Positions 42,179 to 51,010 of a stretch of 64,000 nucleotides of DNA are shown here, piece after piece. The stretch covers positions 124,001 to 188,000 of the forward strand of contig JAFWTA010000022.1 in NCBI GenBank assembly GCA_017519145.1, read 5' to 3'. Position 1 is the stretch's first letter. The number at the start of each line of letters is the position of its first letter. A model generated the notes under the pieces. That model saw only the letters and a list, made by a program, of their open reading frames with translations. It made no database searches and was not told the origin of the DNA. Source of the stretch: Ruminococcus sp. (lineage in GTDB: Bacteria > Bacillota > Clostridia > Oscillospirales > Ruminococcaceae). A program made the position numbers and the translations under genes.

Positions 42179-43933
42179 TTAGTTTTCCTTAGCCATTCTC
42201 TTCTTTGTGATCAGAAGAACGCCGGAACCTGCAACGAGAAGTCCGCCGAAGATGTAGAACAGCTTAGTACCGATACCACCTGTTGAAGGAAGTGTGTTGC
42301 CCTTCTTATTCTTGATGGTTACCTCGTATACCTTTTCAGTGTTATTTAAAGTGAACTTGTTGTTGCTGATGGACCATGTAGCTGCATCTTCTGACAGCGA
42401 TGTTGCTGCGATGGCGAATGTCTCATCGGGAGCCTTATTGTATGTGTCGGGAACTACTGTCTCTTCGAGTGAGTAATTTCCGGGCTTGAGACCGTAGAAT
42501 GTGATGTAACCCTGTGCATCAACTGTTGCCTCTACTGATGTGCCCTCTGCTGCCTCTACGAATTCACCTGCGGTATCTACCTTCTTATACTTGGTCGTAC
42601 CGTTATACTTTGCAGATGTTGCTTCAGTAGGAGCTGTCTTTGTGTATGAGCCATCCTTTAACTGGTAGTAATCGCCTGCTGTATCAGCAACGAATGAAGA
42701 ACCTGAAGCTACCTTTACGTTCTTGAGGTCTGTACCTGTGAGTTTGAATGATGCACCTGTCAGGGGCTGAGTATTCTCGTCGACCTTCTTGATCCTGATA
42801 GCTGTTGTAAAGGTGTTTACCTTATCATCAGGTGTCTTACCAACTACATCGCTGGGGTTATCACCCTCAGGCGGCGTAGGCTCATCGGGAGTTTCCGAAG
42901 TAGTACCGTCACCCTTGTAATTAGGATTGTTGGAGTATGTCAGGTTAGCTGTATTGGGATTGCCCTTTGCAGGATCGATCTCTGCATCCTCATTGAGAGT
43001 TGCGTTATATGTGATCGTTACGGGGGTATTCTCAGCTATGTTTTTAGCCTTGACTGTTTCGAGGAAGTTTTCAAATACTACCTTTATCTGTGTACCGTTA
43101 TCGACCTCTTTTGTAACGATATAGTACTTCTGATTCTCTGAAGGTTTGATCGTTTCATCATCCTTATTAATGATAAGATCGCCGATCTTGACCTGCATGG
43201 AATCAGGATTGAATGTTAAACCGGGTGAAAGAGTATCGGTAACTATGAAGTAATAATGATCGTATCCTGTGAGCTTGGGTACGTTTGAACTGAGCTTGTA
43301 GTATACATCATCGCCGATAGCTGCTGTATTTGCATCTACGGGATTAGTACCGTCAGCAGCTGTGATCTTCTTCTCCAGAGTAGGAAGCGAGAACTTAGGT
43401 GTTATAGGCTCGGAATCTCCTATTACCTCGAGGATATTGGCACTCTTGATATTGCCTGCTGTGCTGTCATCTATTACAAGATACCAGCCATCCTGATTTT
43501 CAACTTCAAATTTGAAAGTGTCTCCTTCATCTGTAAGCTTTGTTCCTGCTGTCTTAGGAAGAATTTCATCATCATTGAACACCTTTGCGAGACCGTCGTT
43601 ATTTGTGTAGCCCTTGATCATATCAGCGAAATCAGCAGGTGTTGTGGTGGCTGTGAAATCCTCAAAGGTTGTAGAATCAAATGCCTTTAATGCGGTTGCG
43701 AGCTTTTCACGATTAATAGCGGTATTCCACTCCATAGCTGTAAGGGTAGTTCCATCTGATGCAAGTGTACCTGTTATCAGTGGGAAAGCCTTGTAATTGT
43801 GTGTAGCTTCATCATTTGCTACCTTGTTTATAGTTATGGATGTTGCAAAGGCTGTCATGCCTGTTGCTGCTAAGGGTGTGATAGCCATAAAGGCTGCTGT
43901 CATCATCGCTAATGCGCGTTTATTATTTTTCAT
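42179..43933 (-). CDS. SpaA/FimP-type backbone pilin with LPSTG signal
   Basis: 584 aa. The signal peptide ends near FATS (residue 32). The N-terminal domain (ITINKVANDEATHNYKAFPL) is typical of LPXTG backbone pilins. Isopeptide D2-like domains follow (PTLEKKITAADG with a likely pilin lysine; NTANLTYSNNP as E-box-like strand). The C-terminal Cna-B domain contains FYGLKPGNYSLEETVVPDTY. The sorting signal LPSTG is at 548-552, then a hydrophobic helix and KKRMAKEN. It should form the shaft of the pilus. It lies between the tip adhesin and the class C sortase. Confidence 0.94.
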   Translation of the reverse strand: MKNNKRALAMMTAAFMAITPLAATGMTAFATSITINKVANDEATHNYKAFPLITGTLASDGTTLTAMEWNTAINREKLATALKAFDSTTFEDFTATTTPADFADMIKGYTNNDGLAKVFNDDEILPKTAGTKLTDEGDTFKFEVENQDGWYLVIDDSTAGNIKSANILEVIGDSEPITPKFSLPTLEKKITAADGTNPVDANTAAIGDDVYYKLSSNVPKLTGYDHYYFIVTDTLSPGLTFNPDSMQVKIGDLIINKDDETIKPSENQKYYIVTKEVDNGTQIKVVFENFLETVKAKNIAENTPVTITYNATLNEDAEIDPAKGNPNTANLTYSNNPNYKGDGTTSETPDEPTPPEGDNPSDVVGKTPDDKVNTFTTAIRIKKVDENTQPLTGASFKLTGTDLKNVKVASGSSFVADTAGDYYQLKDGSYTKTAPTEATSAKYNGTTKYKKVDTAGEFVEAAEGTSVEATVDAQGYITFYGLKPGNYSLEETVVPDTYNKAPDETFAIAATSLSEDAATWSISNNKFTLNNTEKVYEVTIKNKKGNTLPSTGGIGTKLFYIFGGLLVAGSGVLLITKKRMAKEN

Positions 43934-43998
43934 ATGATTTCCTCCATTTTAATATTGTTTTATTTGACGGATGCGTTTTACACTTTCAGGAAGCCATT

Positions 43999-46900
43999 TC
44001 AATCACGCCTCCTTCTGCGCCTGCCTACGGCGCATCCGCTAAATATTCCCATTGCTGTCAGGAATCCGCCGAGCACATAAATGCCTGCGGTTCCTCTGCC
44101 TCCTGTTTCGGGAAGCCTGTACCAGATATATTTGTTCTTGATGAGCATCGGATTTGCCGGATCGTTTGTTGCTGCGCCATTGCCGCTGTATGAAACGAGA
44201 TAGCTGTGATCCGTGTCATCAGATTCGCCTGTCTGGAGAAGCTCGTTATTCGTAACAGTTATCCACTGATCCTTTGCATCATCGTAGATAGACACCTCTT
44301 CGATGTAGTACTTGTAAAGGAAATTCTGTGCATCCTCCTCTATACGATGGTCAGGATCATTTGTTGTATTATTCCAGTTATATGTCCAGCCCGAATCCTT
44401 ATCAAGGATTACCTCTCTTGCTGTGAACTCGTCATCATTCTCGTATTTGCCAAGAAGCGTCATAGGATTTGTTACCGAATCCTCTTCCAGACCTGTTACA
44501 TACAAGCTGTTATCGGAATAATACCTGCCGTTTGCTACATGATAGCCTTTCATTGCAGGCGGTATAAACGGCTCGGTGACATCTGTGATGGTGATATTAT
44601 GGACTCTGAACGGATCAGAGCCTGACACGCTCTCAAAGACAAGATACAAATTATCTAAATCAGCGTAGTCTTTTATAAAAATGTCACCACTTATAGAGGA
44701 ACCTAAATAGTTGTTACCCGGTTCCTTTATTACGCCTGTCTGATCGAGTGGCTTATACTGACCGTTACCTTCTCCTGTTCCTGCACGACCATAATCAACG
44801 GTTATTTTTACATCGTTTTGGTTAGAATTTCCGCCGTCGCCCTGAACATAGGCGTTAATATGGTATGTATGACCGAGCTCTAAGCCCATTACCGAATTAC
44901 TCAGCTGAGCACCATTCCACGAAGCAGTTCTTCCGCGAACAAACATATAATCAAGATGATATCGAGTATCATGCTCGTAATTTAACTGAACATTGCCGCG
45001 AGGCTTCCAGTCACCAACAGTATCATTGAATACAATACTGTAAACCGTTCTGTCGGGAATTATCTCAACTGTACCGTCGGGTTCGTCTGTCTTGTCGGGA
45101 CTGTTTACTCTGATACCGTCTCTGCCTTCGATGGCTATGAATTCATCCATATAGAAGGTATTGGTAACATAGTTATCATAATTTCCTCCCGGCGGAACTG
45201 TCTCTATAAGCAGATACATTCCGTAGGGGTCAATCTCGGGAGGAAGCTGTATAGTACCTGTCAGCTGTACCCACTCACCCGGCGGAGCATTGATCTCCGG
45301 ATTTGTGATCTGTCTGAACACACCGAGTCCGTTATTGAATGTCATCTTAAAAGTTGCTGTATCGGATGTATTCTCAGGTGTCTTGACATACACACTGAAG
45401 GTATATGTCTTGTTTACCTTGAACAGCGCCGGATCAAGATTAAGTCTTGCGCCGCTCCATGCCTTGTACCTGTCCGTTACTGCAAGACAATCCTTCTTAG
45501 CATACGCTCCCGCATCAGAGGTATACGATAAGGTACTGCCGTTGGGCAGCCAGCCGTTTTCGCCCTGTGTGAACGAATGATGCAGTATCATTTTTGCATC
45601 CTTCGCTGTATTTGAAGTTACCTTTATAGTCACTTCATTCGGAGCAGTGCTTTCGGGATCTTCGGTATTCTCCAGAGCAAGATTATCGAGAACTATAAAT
45701 CCATCGTCGTACTTTGCGCTGATGGTGCTCGGGCTCTTCACAGGATTATCCGGATCAATGACCTCAACTCCCTCGGGAAGCTCACATCTTATCTCCGCAG
45801 CTCCTCCTGCATATACGCCATGATAATCCTTCAGATCCCCTCCGCCATACTGTTCGGTAGAGTAGCTCTTTATGAGATTACCTGCTTCATCAACAATATT
45901 TACCTTTACCCATGTGGGAGTGCTGCCCCTATAACCGACTTTTTGTCTCGTAAGACGTATCTTTACCTTCTTTCCGTCCTTGGAAGTGTTTTCCCATTCC
46001 TTCTTGACGTTTATCTCCATCTTGGTGACATCTGTATTCGTTATCACCATGGCGCCGGAAGCGTCGGTTCCGTATGCAGCCTTGTATCCATTCGGAACAT
46101 TGAGCTCTTCAACAGTGTATGTGTAAATGTGGTCACCGTAACGCGAAAGCAGATGTGTTATATCATAGCCTTTCGACCATTCTCCACTTGTTATAGCGAA
46201 GGTCCTTTTCTTAACGCCGTCTTTCTTGAGCGCTACCTGCTTGGTCTCTCCTGTAACGGAGTCTGTACGCATGACCTTGAACTTTACCACAAAATCCTTC
46301 AGAGGACTGTTTTCGGCAAGCTCGGGGCTCCATTCCTTTTTGACCTTTATATCGGTAAAGCCTTCCTTGATGGTATTCTCAAAGTTATAGCTGTTCATAT
46401 CCTTCAGCACAGCTCCTTCTGTTTCGGCTGCACCGTCGATGATCGAAAGCGTTGTTTCCTCACCGTTCTGATCTGTAACAGTAACCTTATTAAATACCTC
46501 GGAACTCATCTCAACTCCAGGTCCGTTGTTCTGAGGATTGTTACCGTAACCTATTTCAACGACCTTGAACTTTCTGTCCTGTCCGAGATCATCGAACTTC
46601 TTTCTTTCTCCTGCCTTTATCTTGAAACGGTTGTCTTTAAGATAAAAAGGAGAATCGGGATGATCGCTCTGTGGTATTACCCACTTCTCATTCGTCTTAT
46701 CCCATTCATATACCTGGAACCAGTAATCGATATTATCGTATGTCTTGTCAAGGTGTTCACCATATTCGACATCCTTTGTTACCGACAGAGGCTTCAGTGT
46801 AGGAAGGTTCATCTCCATTGCGAGGTTTGAATAACAGCCGCCTCGCTCAAGATAGAACATTTTTATCTCGTGTGTGCCGTTGGCATTATTATACCAGTTC

Positions 46901-48744
46901 GGTATATAATCCGTGATGGGCTTTACTATCCATTTATCATTGCTCTCCTGAGAAGTATTTACGCCGATGGGCTTTGGAAGCTCATCCCAAGCATCAGCAG
47001 CAGTTTTCTCGCCTACCTGATTTCCATGCTCATCATAGACTTTATATCCATTTATGAGCTCGGGTGAATGCTGGAGAACATAACTATAAAGTGAATTATC
47101 CGCATTAGGATCAGTAAGCCTGTTCCTTACTTCATCCAAGGACACTCCATCGCCAGTGGCACCGTTATCCTGTGTCCATACAAGGCCGTTTGAAAAGTCT
47201 ATCATACCGCCTGCAGGCTCGTGGATACCGCCCAGATCAAGTGCAAGTTTTTCGTCAACATAGACCCACATATCATCGTCGCCGCTGTACTTGAAAGTTA
47301 TCGGCTCCTTGACATTGACTCTGTCGAACTTGTTGTTGACGAAGGAAGCTTCCATAGTCATTCCGAAATGATGATTATAACCGTTACCGTCATAGTTAGG
47401 GTCTTTTCTGCTCTCATCATATTCGTCAAACGGGAAGAATCCTATTTTGAAACCTGCATTAACGTCCTCGTTGCCATAAACTATCGGATTTCCATCATCG
47501 TCAAACTTATTATAGTTTGTCTCGTTAGCTTTATGGTGAGCGTCATTGACGATATCAAAAGTGGTGTTGTACACTTCAAAATTATTGGTTTCCTTATTGA
47601 AGTAAGCGTAATTATCATTACTGTTAAAAATAAGATGATCTACGCCGTTTACGCTTGTCTCTTTCCTGAGCAGATGGTTTACGCCCTGATCTTTTACTCC
47701 GTTATATACCTTCTTGTATTCGCTCATATCCACACCGTCTACGGTCGTATCGGGCGAAAAGAGGTACTTGAGACTGTTATCCGAGCCTACTATATGAGGA
47801 TAGCCGTCTGCTCCGAGATCAGACTGCACTATGCCCTGAACAGCTCTGTTTCCCGAATACTGAGGATTAGAGTTATAATCTCCTGCGTAGCTGTTTTTAT
47901 CGGGGTGATAGTACTGTTTTCCGTCATCGCCAATATAATTGTAGACTCTGTCGCCGCCTTCTACGACCGCGCCGTCAAGTCCCATTGGTACAGGCGTACC
48001 ATATGCGAAAAACAGGATATCATCCTTTGCGTTTCTGCCGGTGTTGATGCCGCTTGTCAGGTAACTGCTGTGTTTATATGGCGGAGCACCGAAATCTTGA
48101 TAATAGCCGTCGTTGCCATCCGGCTTCCACTCTCCATCATATCCGTAATTATTGCCCTGTCCTTCAAGTTCTCTGTATTCAGCAGAAGCGTTGGAGCCGC
48201 CGTAGTCAAACAGAGTGAACTTGATGCCTTCCGCAATGTTATCAATAGTATCGATAACAGGCGGTGCTTCACCTGCCAGAGCAATCATTTCGTTGGAAAG
48301 CTGCAGCTGAGGAATGTCGCTCACCAAGAGCTCCTCCTCAGTTTCCTCATCCAGATCATAGACCACCTCATCATCAGAACTCATATCTGATGCCATGATC
48401 TCGTCTTCGGTGAACGTATCCTCATCGGTATAGCAGCCGATATCGTGGATGTGTTCCTCATAGCCGCAGACAAGCTGTCTTTCGTAGCATTCCGCCGTAT
48501 GGGTATGCTCCTCATTTTCCTCCAGTCCGCATATGAGAACATCCGCGTAGCACTCATCTGTATGAGTGTGCTCGGGTACACCGCATTGTTCTTCGTTCAC
48601 CATGGTAATGCCCGTATCACGCAGCCCCCAGAGGACGCCAGATGATACAAACATTGAAAGGACAAGCAATAGCGAGATCATGCGCCGTCGCTTGAGACTG
48701 TTTTTATGTATAAGCTCATAAAAACCGTCATTATAGTTTTTCAT
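43999..48744 (-). CDS. Giant pilus-tip adhesin with fibro-slime, Cna-B and CBM-like modules
   Basis: 1581 aa. A signal peptide (about 20-42) follows a basic N-terminus. Residues 53-110 carry three Cys/His repeats, as in CGVPEHTHTDECY and CGLEENEEHTHTAECY, which could bind metal. A fibro-slime-type domain holds GFFPF-like FKIGFFPFDEYDE and YSGDDDMWVYVDEKLALDLG. Several Cna-B repeats follow (IKVKKEWSPELAENSPLKDF, INVKKEWENTSKDGKKVKIR). Two beta-sandwich modules resemble CBM4/9/22 (LHHSFTQGENGWLPNG..., VFNDTVGDWKPRGNVQLNY...). The sorting signal LPETG is at 1544-1548 with a final arginine-rich tail. It probably binds plant polysaccharide at the pilus tip. It is the third gene of the pilus operon. 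Confidence 0.9.
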   Translation of the reverse strand: MKNYNDGFYELIHKNSLKRRRMISLLLVLSMFVSSGVLWGLRDTGITMVNEEQCGVPEHTHTDECYADVLICGLEENEEHTHTAECYERQLVCGYEEHIHDIGCYTDEDTFTEDEIMASDMSSDDEVVYDLDEETEEELLVSDIPQLQLSNEMIALAGEAPPVIDTIDNIAEGIKFTLFDYGGSNASAEYRELEGQGNNYGYDGEWKPDGNDGYYQDFGAPPYKHSSYLTSGINTGRNAKDDILFFAYGTPVPMGLDGAVVEGGDRVYNYIGDDGKQYYHPDKNSYAGDYNSNPQYSGNRAVQGIVQSDLGADGYPHIVGSDNSLKYLFSPDTTVDGVDMSEYKKVYNGVKDQGVNHLLRKETSVNGVDHLIFNSNDNYAYFNKETNNFEVYNTTFDIVNDAHHKANETNYNKFDDDGNPIVYGNEDVNAGFKIGFFPFDEYDESRKDPNYDGNGYNHHFGMTMEASFVNNKFDRVNVKEPITFKYSGDDDMWVYVDEKLALDLGGIHEPAGGMIDFSNGLVWTQDNGATGDGVSLDEVRNRLTDPNADNSLYSYVLQHSPELINGYKVYDEHGNQVGEKTAADAWDELPKPIGVNTSQESNDKWIVKPITDYIPNWYNNANGTHEIKMFYLERGGCYSNLAMEMNLPTLKPLSVTKDVEYGEHLDKTYDNIDYWFQVYEWDKTNEKWVIPQSDHPDSPFYLKDNRFKIKAGERKKFDDLGQDRKFKVVEIGYGNNPQNNGPGVEMSSEVFNKVTVTDQNGEETTLSIIDGAAETEGAVLKDMNSYNFENTIKEGFTDIKVKKEWSPELAENSPLKDFVVKFKVMRTDSVTGETKQVALKKDGVKKRTFAITSGEWSKGYDITHLLSRYGDHIYTYTVEELNVPNGYKAAYGTDASGAMVITNTDVTKMEINVKKEWENTSKDGKKVKIRLTRQKVGYRGSTPTWVKVNIVDEAGNLIKSYSTEQYGGGDLKDYHGVYAGGAAEIRCELPEGVEVIDPDNPVKSPSTISAKYDDGFIVLDNLALENTEDPESTAPNEVTIKVTSNTAKDAKMILHHSFTQGENGWLPNGSTLSYTSDAGAYAKKDCLAVTDRYKAWSGARLNLDPALFKVNKTYTFSVYVKTPENTSDTATFKMTFNNGLGVFRQITNPEINAPPGEWVQLTGTIQLPPEIDPYGMYLLIETVPPGGNYDNYVTNTFYMDEFIAIEGRDGIRVNSPDKTDEPDGTVEIIPDRTVYSIVFNDTVGDWKPRGNVQLNYEHDTRYHLDYMFVRGRTASWNGAQLSNSVMGLELGHTYHINAYVQGDGGNSNQNDVKITVDYGRAGTGEGNGQYKPLDQTGVIKEPGNNYLGSSISGDIFIKDYADLDNLYLVFESVSGSDPFRVHNITITDVTEPFIPPAMKGYHVANGRYYSDNSLYVTGLEEDSVTNPMTLLGKYENDDEFTAREVILDKDSGWTYNWNNTTNDPDHRIEEDAQNFLYKYYIEEVSIYDDAKDQWITVTNNELLQTGESDDTDHSYLVSYSGNGAATNDPANPMLIKNKYIWYRLPETGGRGTAGIYVLGGFLTAMGIFSGCAVGRRRRRRD

Positions 48745-48768
48745 CCTATATCCCGTCCCCCCTCTGAG

Positions 48769-49341
48769 TCATTTTATCGGCCAGACCTTGAAAAAGACCT
48801 TGCCAATGATCTGATCCTTGCCCACACAGCCGATAGCCGTGCTTCTGCTGTCCACAGAAGTCTCACGCCTGTCGCCTAAGAGAAAGATCTTATTATCAGG
48901 GACCAGATACGGAAACTCGATCTCGCATATGCCGAGACTTTTCTCGGTCACATAGGGCTCGTCCAGCGGTTTGTTGTTAACGCTGACATTGCCCTGATCG
49001 TCCATATCTATCACGTCCCCGGGTAAGCCGATAACGCGCTTGAGGAGAGTCTTGTTCTGCCATGATACACAGCAGAGGTCTCCCTGTTCGACGTCATCAG
49101 ACTTAACAAGCACAAGTACGTCTCCGTTCTTCAGTGTGGGCTCCATGCTGGTGCCCGACACCTGAACAACGGGGAAGAATAATGTTGAAGCCAGCACTGC
49201 CAGCGCCGCTACTACGATAAGTACGGAAACGGTGCTAAGCAGAGTGCCGAGGAATTTTTTCTTGTATTTTATCTTTCCAAGCTCGGTCTCGATCTGCTCC
49301 TTTGAGGGCATTGTGACCTGCTTCTTTTTATCAGCTGCCAT
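48769..49341 (-). CDS. lepB: Signal peptidase I of pilus locus 1
   Basis: 190 aa. One transmembrane helix (about 34-56), then the catalytic Ser65 in VSGTSMEPTL and general base Lys101 in LLKRVIGLPGD, with box E GDRRETSVDSRSTAIGCV near the end. It removes signal peptides; in Gram-positive pilus loci a dedicated SipA-type peptidase is often needed for assembly, but those can lack catalytic residues whereas this one is intact. It lies between the coiled-coil gene and the tip adhesin gene. A paralogue is encoded at 50409-50993. Confidence 0.95.
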   Translation of the reverse strand: MAADKKKQVTMPSKEQIETELGKIKYKKKFLGTLLSTVSVLIVVAALAVLASTLFFPVVQVSGTSMEPTLKNGDVLVLVKSDDVEQGDLCCVSWQNKTLLKRVIGLPGDVIDMDDQGNVSVNNKPLDEPYVTEKSLGICEIEFPYLVPDNKIFLLGDRRETSVDSRSTAIGCVGKDQIIGKVFFKVWPIK

Positions 49342-49385
49342 TTAAGTGCTTCTTTCATATATCGTACAGTGAAAGCGGATGCTTT

Positions 49386-49733
49386 TCACTTTTTCTTGCT
49401 GTCTGCCTTGTCTCTTGCCTTGGAAATTATTTCCGCAGCCTCTTTTTCAGCCTGCTTTATGATCCCGGCAGCCTTTTTCTCTGCCTCCTCATTTGCAAGC
49501 CTTATCTGCTCGACATAATCATCGGCAGTTTTCTGCGCGGTCTCAAAAAGAAGATCGAGTCCGACTACAGCCTCTGCGATCGAACCCGCTTTACTTATTT
49601 TAAGATTTTTAGACTCGAGCTGTGCCCGGAGCTCATCGATCTCTTTTACGAGTTCTTCCTGTTTCTTCTGATATTCATATATAATCGCGATAAGATCGCC
49701 GCGTTTAAGCTTTCTGAATTCCTTGTCCGTCAT
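49386..49733 (-). CDS. Coiled-coil protein of pilus locus, function unknown
   Basis: 115 aa, highly charged. It begins MTDKEFRKLKRGDLIAIIYE, followed by a coiled coil (QKKQEELVKEIDELRAQLES) and a second helix rich in Ala/Glu/Lys that ends KARDKADSKKK. No signal peptide or transmembrane segment, so cytoplasmic. Its first 40 residues match those of the small protein at 50231-50407, and both genes sit directly before a signal peptidase I gene. It heads pilus operon 1 behind a consensus promoter. A role in regulating or scaffolding export of pilins is possible; not shown. Confidence 0.85.
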   Translation of the reverse strand: MTDKEFRKLKRGDLIAIIYEYQKKQEELVKEIDELRAQLESKNLKISKAGSIAEAVVGLDLLFETAQKTADDYVEQIRLANEEAEKKAAGIIKQAEKEAAEIISKARDKADSKKK

Positions 49734-49785
49734 ATTAATGCTCCATATTATTTTCCTAATAGTGTCATATCTTTTTTACAAATCA

Positions 49786-49814
49786 ATTATACCATCTGTT
49801 GACTGTGCTGTCAA
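49786..49814 (-). promoter_or_regulatory. Promoter of pilus operon 1
   Basis: Perfect TTGACA (49809-49814) and TATAAT (49786-49791), 17-base spacer, minus strand, 53 bases before the coiled-coil gene. Confidence 0.9.
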
Positions 49815-49909
49815 TCTAATTTGTCAACTTTTAACATTTTCTTCATCACTTTGGCGCTTTCAACAAACCCCCTGCCCATTTGCTGTAAATATCGGCTACA
49901 ATTAGAAAA

Positions 49910-49928
49910 AAGTTCCACAAAGTTCCAC
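49910..49928. repeat. Tandem direct repeat in the divergent promoter region
   Basis: AAGTTCCAC occurs at 49910-49918 and again at 49920-49928, a period of 10 bases, one turn of DNA. This is the spacing of tandem half-sites for many DNA-binding regulators. Confidence 0.4.
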
Positions 49929-50103
49929 TTTGTACAAAAAGTTATTTTAAATATAAATACTACAAAACATAATAAAAATGCTTGTTTTATGTCGGTTTCA
50001 ACAATTCGTCAATATCTCGATGTGTATTTTGCACAAAAGCATTAACTATCTTCTTATTTAGAAAAATATATATATTTTACTAATAAAAAATCCTCTTTTT
50101 TAA

Positions 50104-50132
50104 TTGACGTAACGTTATATATGAAGTATAAT
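50104..50132 (+). promoter_or_regulatory. Promoter of the plus-strand coiled-coil/signal peptidase/sortase operon
   Basis: TTGACG (50104-50109) and perfect TATAAT (50127-50132) with a 17-base spacer, about 100 bases before the first gene. Confidence 0.85.
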
Positions 50133-50230
50133 ATAATAAGGAGATGACAAAATCCCCCAATTTGGCAGTATCGATATAAATTATTTATATAACGGCAAAT
50201 ATTACAATTTGTATATTAAGGAGAAAAATT

Positions 50231-50407
50231 ATGACCGACAGACAATTAAAGAAACTGAAGCGCTCTGAGCTCATCGAACTGCTCTACTATGCCCGCAAGG
50301 AGATCGACAGGCTCAGTCAGGAAAACGAAAAGCTCAGAGGCAGTCTCGACAAGCTTGTGGGCGAAGCTATCAGCGAGTCCGCTGCCGACGGCGGAACGGA
50401 GTCCTGA
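50231..50407 (+). CDS. Small coiled-coil protein, paralogue of the pilus-locus coiled-coil protein
   Basis: 58 aa. It reads MTDRQLKKLKRSELIELLYY then ARKEIDRLSQENEKLRGSLD and an acidic tail. The first 40 residues align with the 115-aa protein at 49386-49733 (shared MTD, KLKR, LI, a Tyr pair and the heptad pattern), but the second helix is missing. AAGGAG precedes the ATG. The signal peptidase ATG begins one base after its stop, so the pair is translationally coupled. Cytoplasmic; function unknown. Confidence 0.85.
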   Translation: MTDRQLKKLKRSELIELLYYARKEIDRLSQENEKLRGSLDKLVGEAISESAADGGTES

Positions 50408-50408
50408 T

Positions 50409-50993
50409 ATGAAAGGCGATAAAAATTACGAGCTCCCCACGGCGGAGCAGCTGAAAAATGAGATGGACAGGCTCAGATACAAGCGCGGCTATATAAGGAC
50501 TCTCGTGGGAACTCTCGGCGCTTTTCTCACAGCCGCCGCTGCTGTTGTACTGCTGTCTGTTCTGGTGTTCCCCGTAATGCGCGTGACGGGAAGCAGTATG
50601 CAGCCTGCCCTCAAAGAGGATCAGGTCATCATGTGCAGCCGCTCGGCTCACATAAAACAGGGCGACATCATCGCTTTCTATCATAATAAAAAGATACTCG
50701 TCAAGCGCGTTATCGGCGTTTCGGGTGATACCGTGGACATCGGCGCCGACGGCAGAGTCTCCGTAAACGGCACCGCTCTCAGCGAGCCCTATGCCGCGCT
50801 TTCCGCAGAGGGCGAATGCGACATCAATCTCCCCTTTACCGTGCCTGCGGGAAGATACTTCGTCATGGGCGATGACCGCGCTTTATCCGTGGACAGCCGC
50901 TCTACCGCTGTCGGCTGTGTTGCCGAGGAAAATATCATCGGCAAGGTGAATATGATAGTACTCCCCTTCAGCGACGCAGGAAAGCTGCACTGA
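50409..50993 (+). CDS. lepB: Signal peptidase I, paralogue
   Basis: 194 aa from the ATG at 50409; the frame extends upstream but there it overlaps the coupled small gene. Transmembrane helix about 34-55, catalytic Ser63 in VTGSSMQPAL, Lys99 in ILVKRVIGVSGD and box E GDDRALSVDSRSTAVGCV. Closely similar in length and motifs to the enzyme at 48769-49341 and with the same N-terminal pattern (PTAEQLKNEMDRLRYKRGY against PSKEQIETELGKIKYKKKF). It probably serves the sortase-linked export of surface proteins. Confidence 0.95.
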   Translation: MKGDKNYELPTAEQLKNEMDRLRYKRGYIRTLVGTLGAFLTAAAAVVLLSVLVFPVMRVTGSSMQPALKEDQVIMCSRSAHIKQGDIIAFYHNKKILVKRVIGVSGDTVDIGADGRVSVNGTALSEPYAALSAEGECDINLPFTVPAGRYFVMGDDRALSVDSRSTAVGCVAEENIIGKVNMIVLPFSDAGKLH

Positions 50994-51010
50994 CCTTCGG
51001 AGGCGATATC

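Larger units (their letters stand above)
49734..50230. other. AT-rich intergenic region between two divergent surface operons
   Basis: 497 bases without a gene. It holds a promoter on each strand, a tandem repeat (49910-49928), several A/T tracts and the leader of the plus-strand operon. I found no riboswitch core or tRNA in it. Confidence 0.7.

Noticed and set aside
47221..48390. 389-codon plus-strand open frame inside the tip adhesin
   Set aside because: Hydrophobic translation rich in Ile/Val/Cys, produced by reading the antisense strand of a Asp/Asn/Tyr-rich gene; no ribosome binding site or family motif.
50144..50179. Possible 11-codon leader peptide before the plus-strand coiled-coil gene
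   Set aside because: ATG follows AAGGAG with no spacer and lies only about 5 bases from the predicted transcription start. No regulatory codons or terminator follow.
49734..50230. Riboswitch (cyclic di-GMP or similar) in the pilus intergenic region
   Set aside because: I looked for a conserved core and paired stems on both strands. The region is AT-rich with weak stems only and no terminator before either operon.
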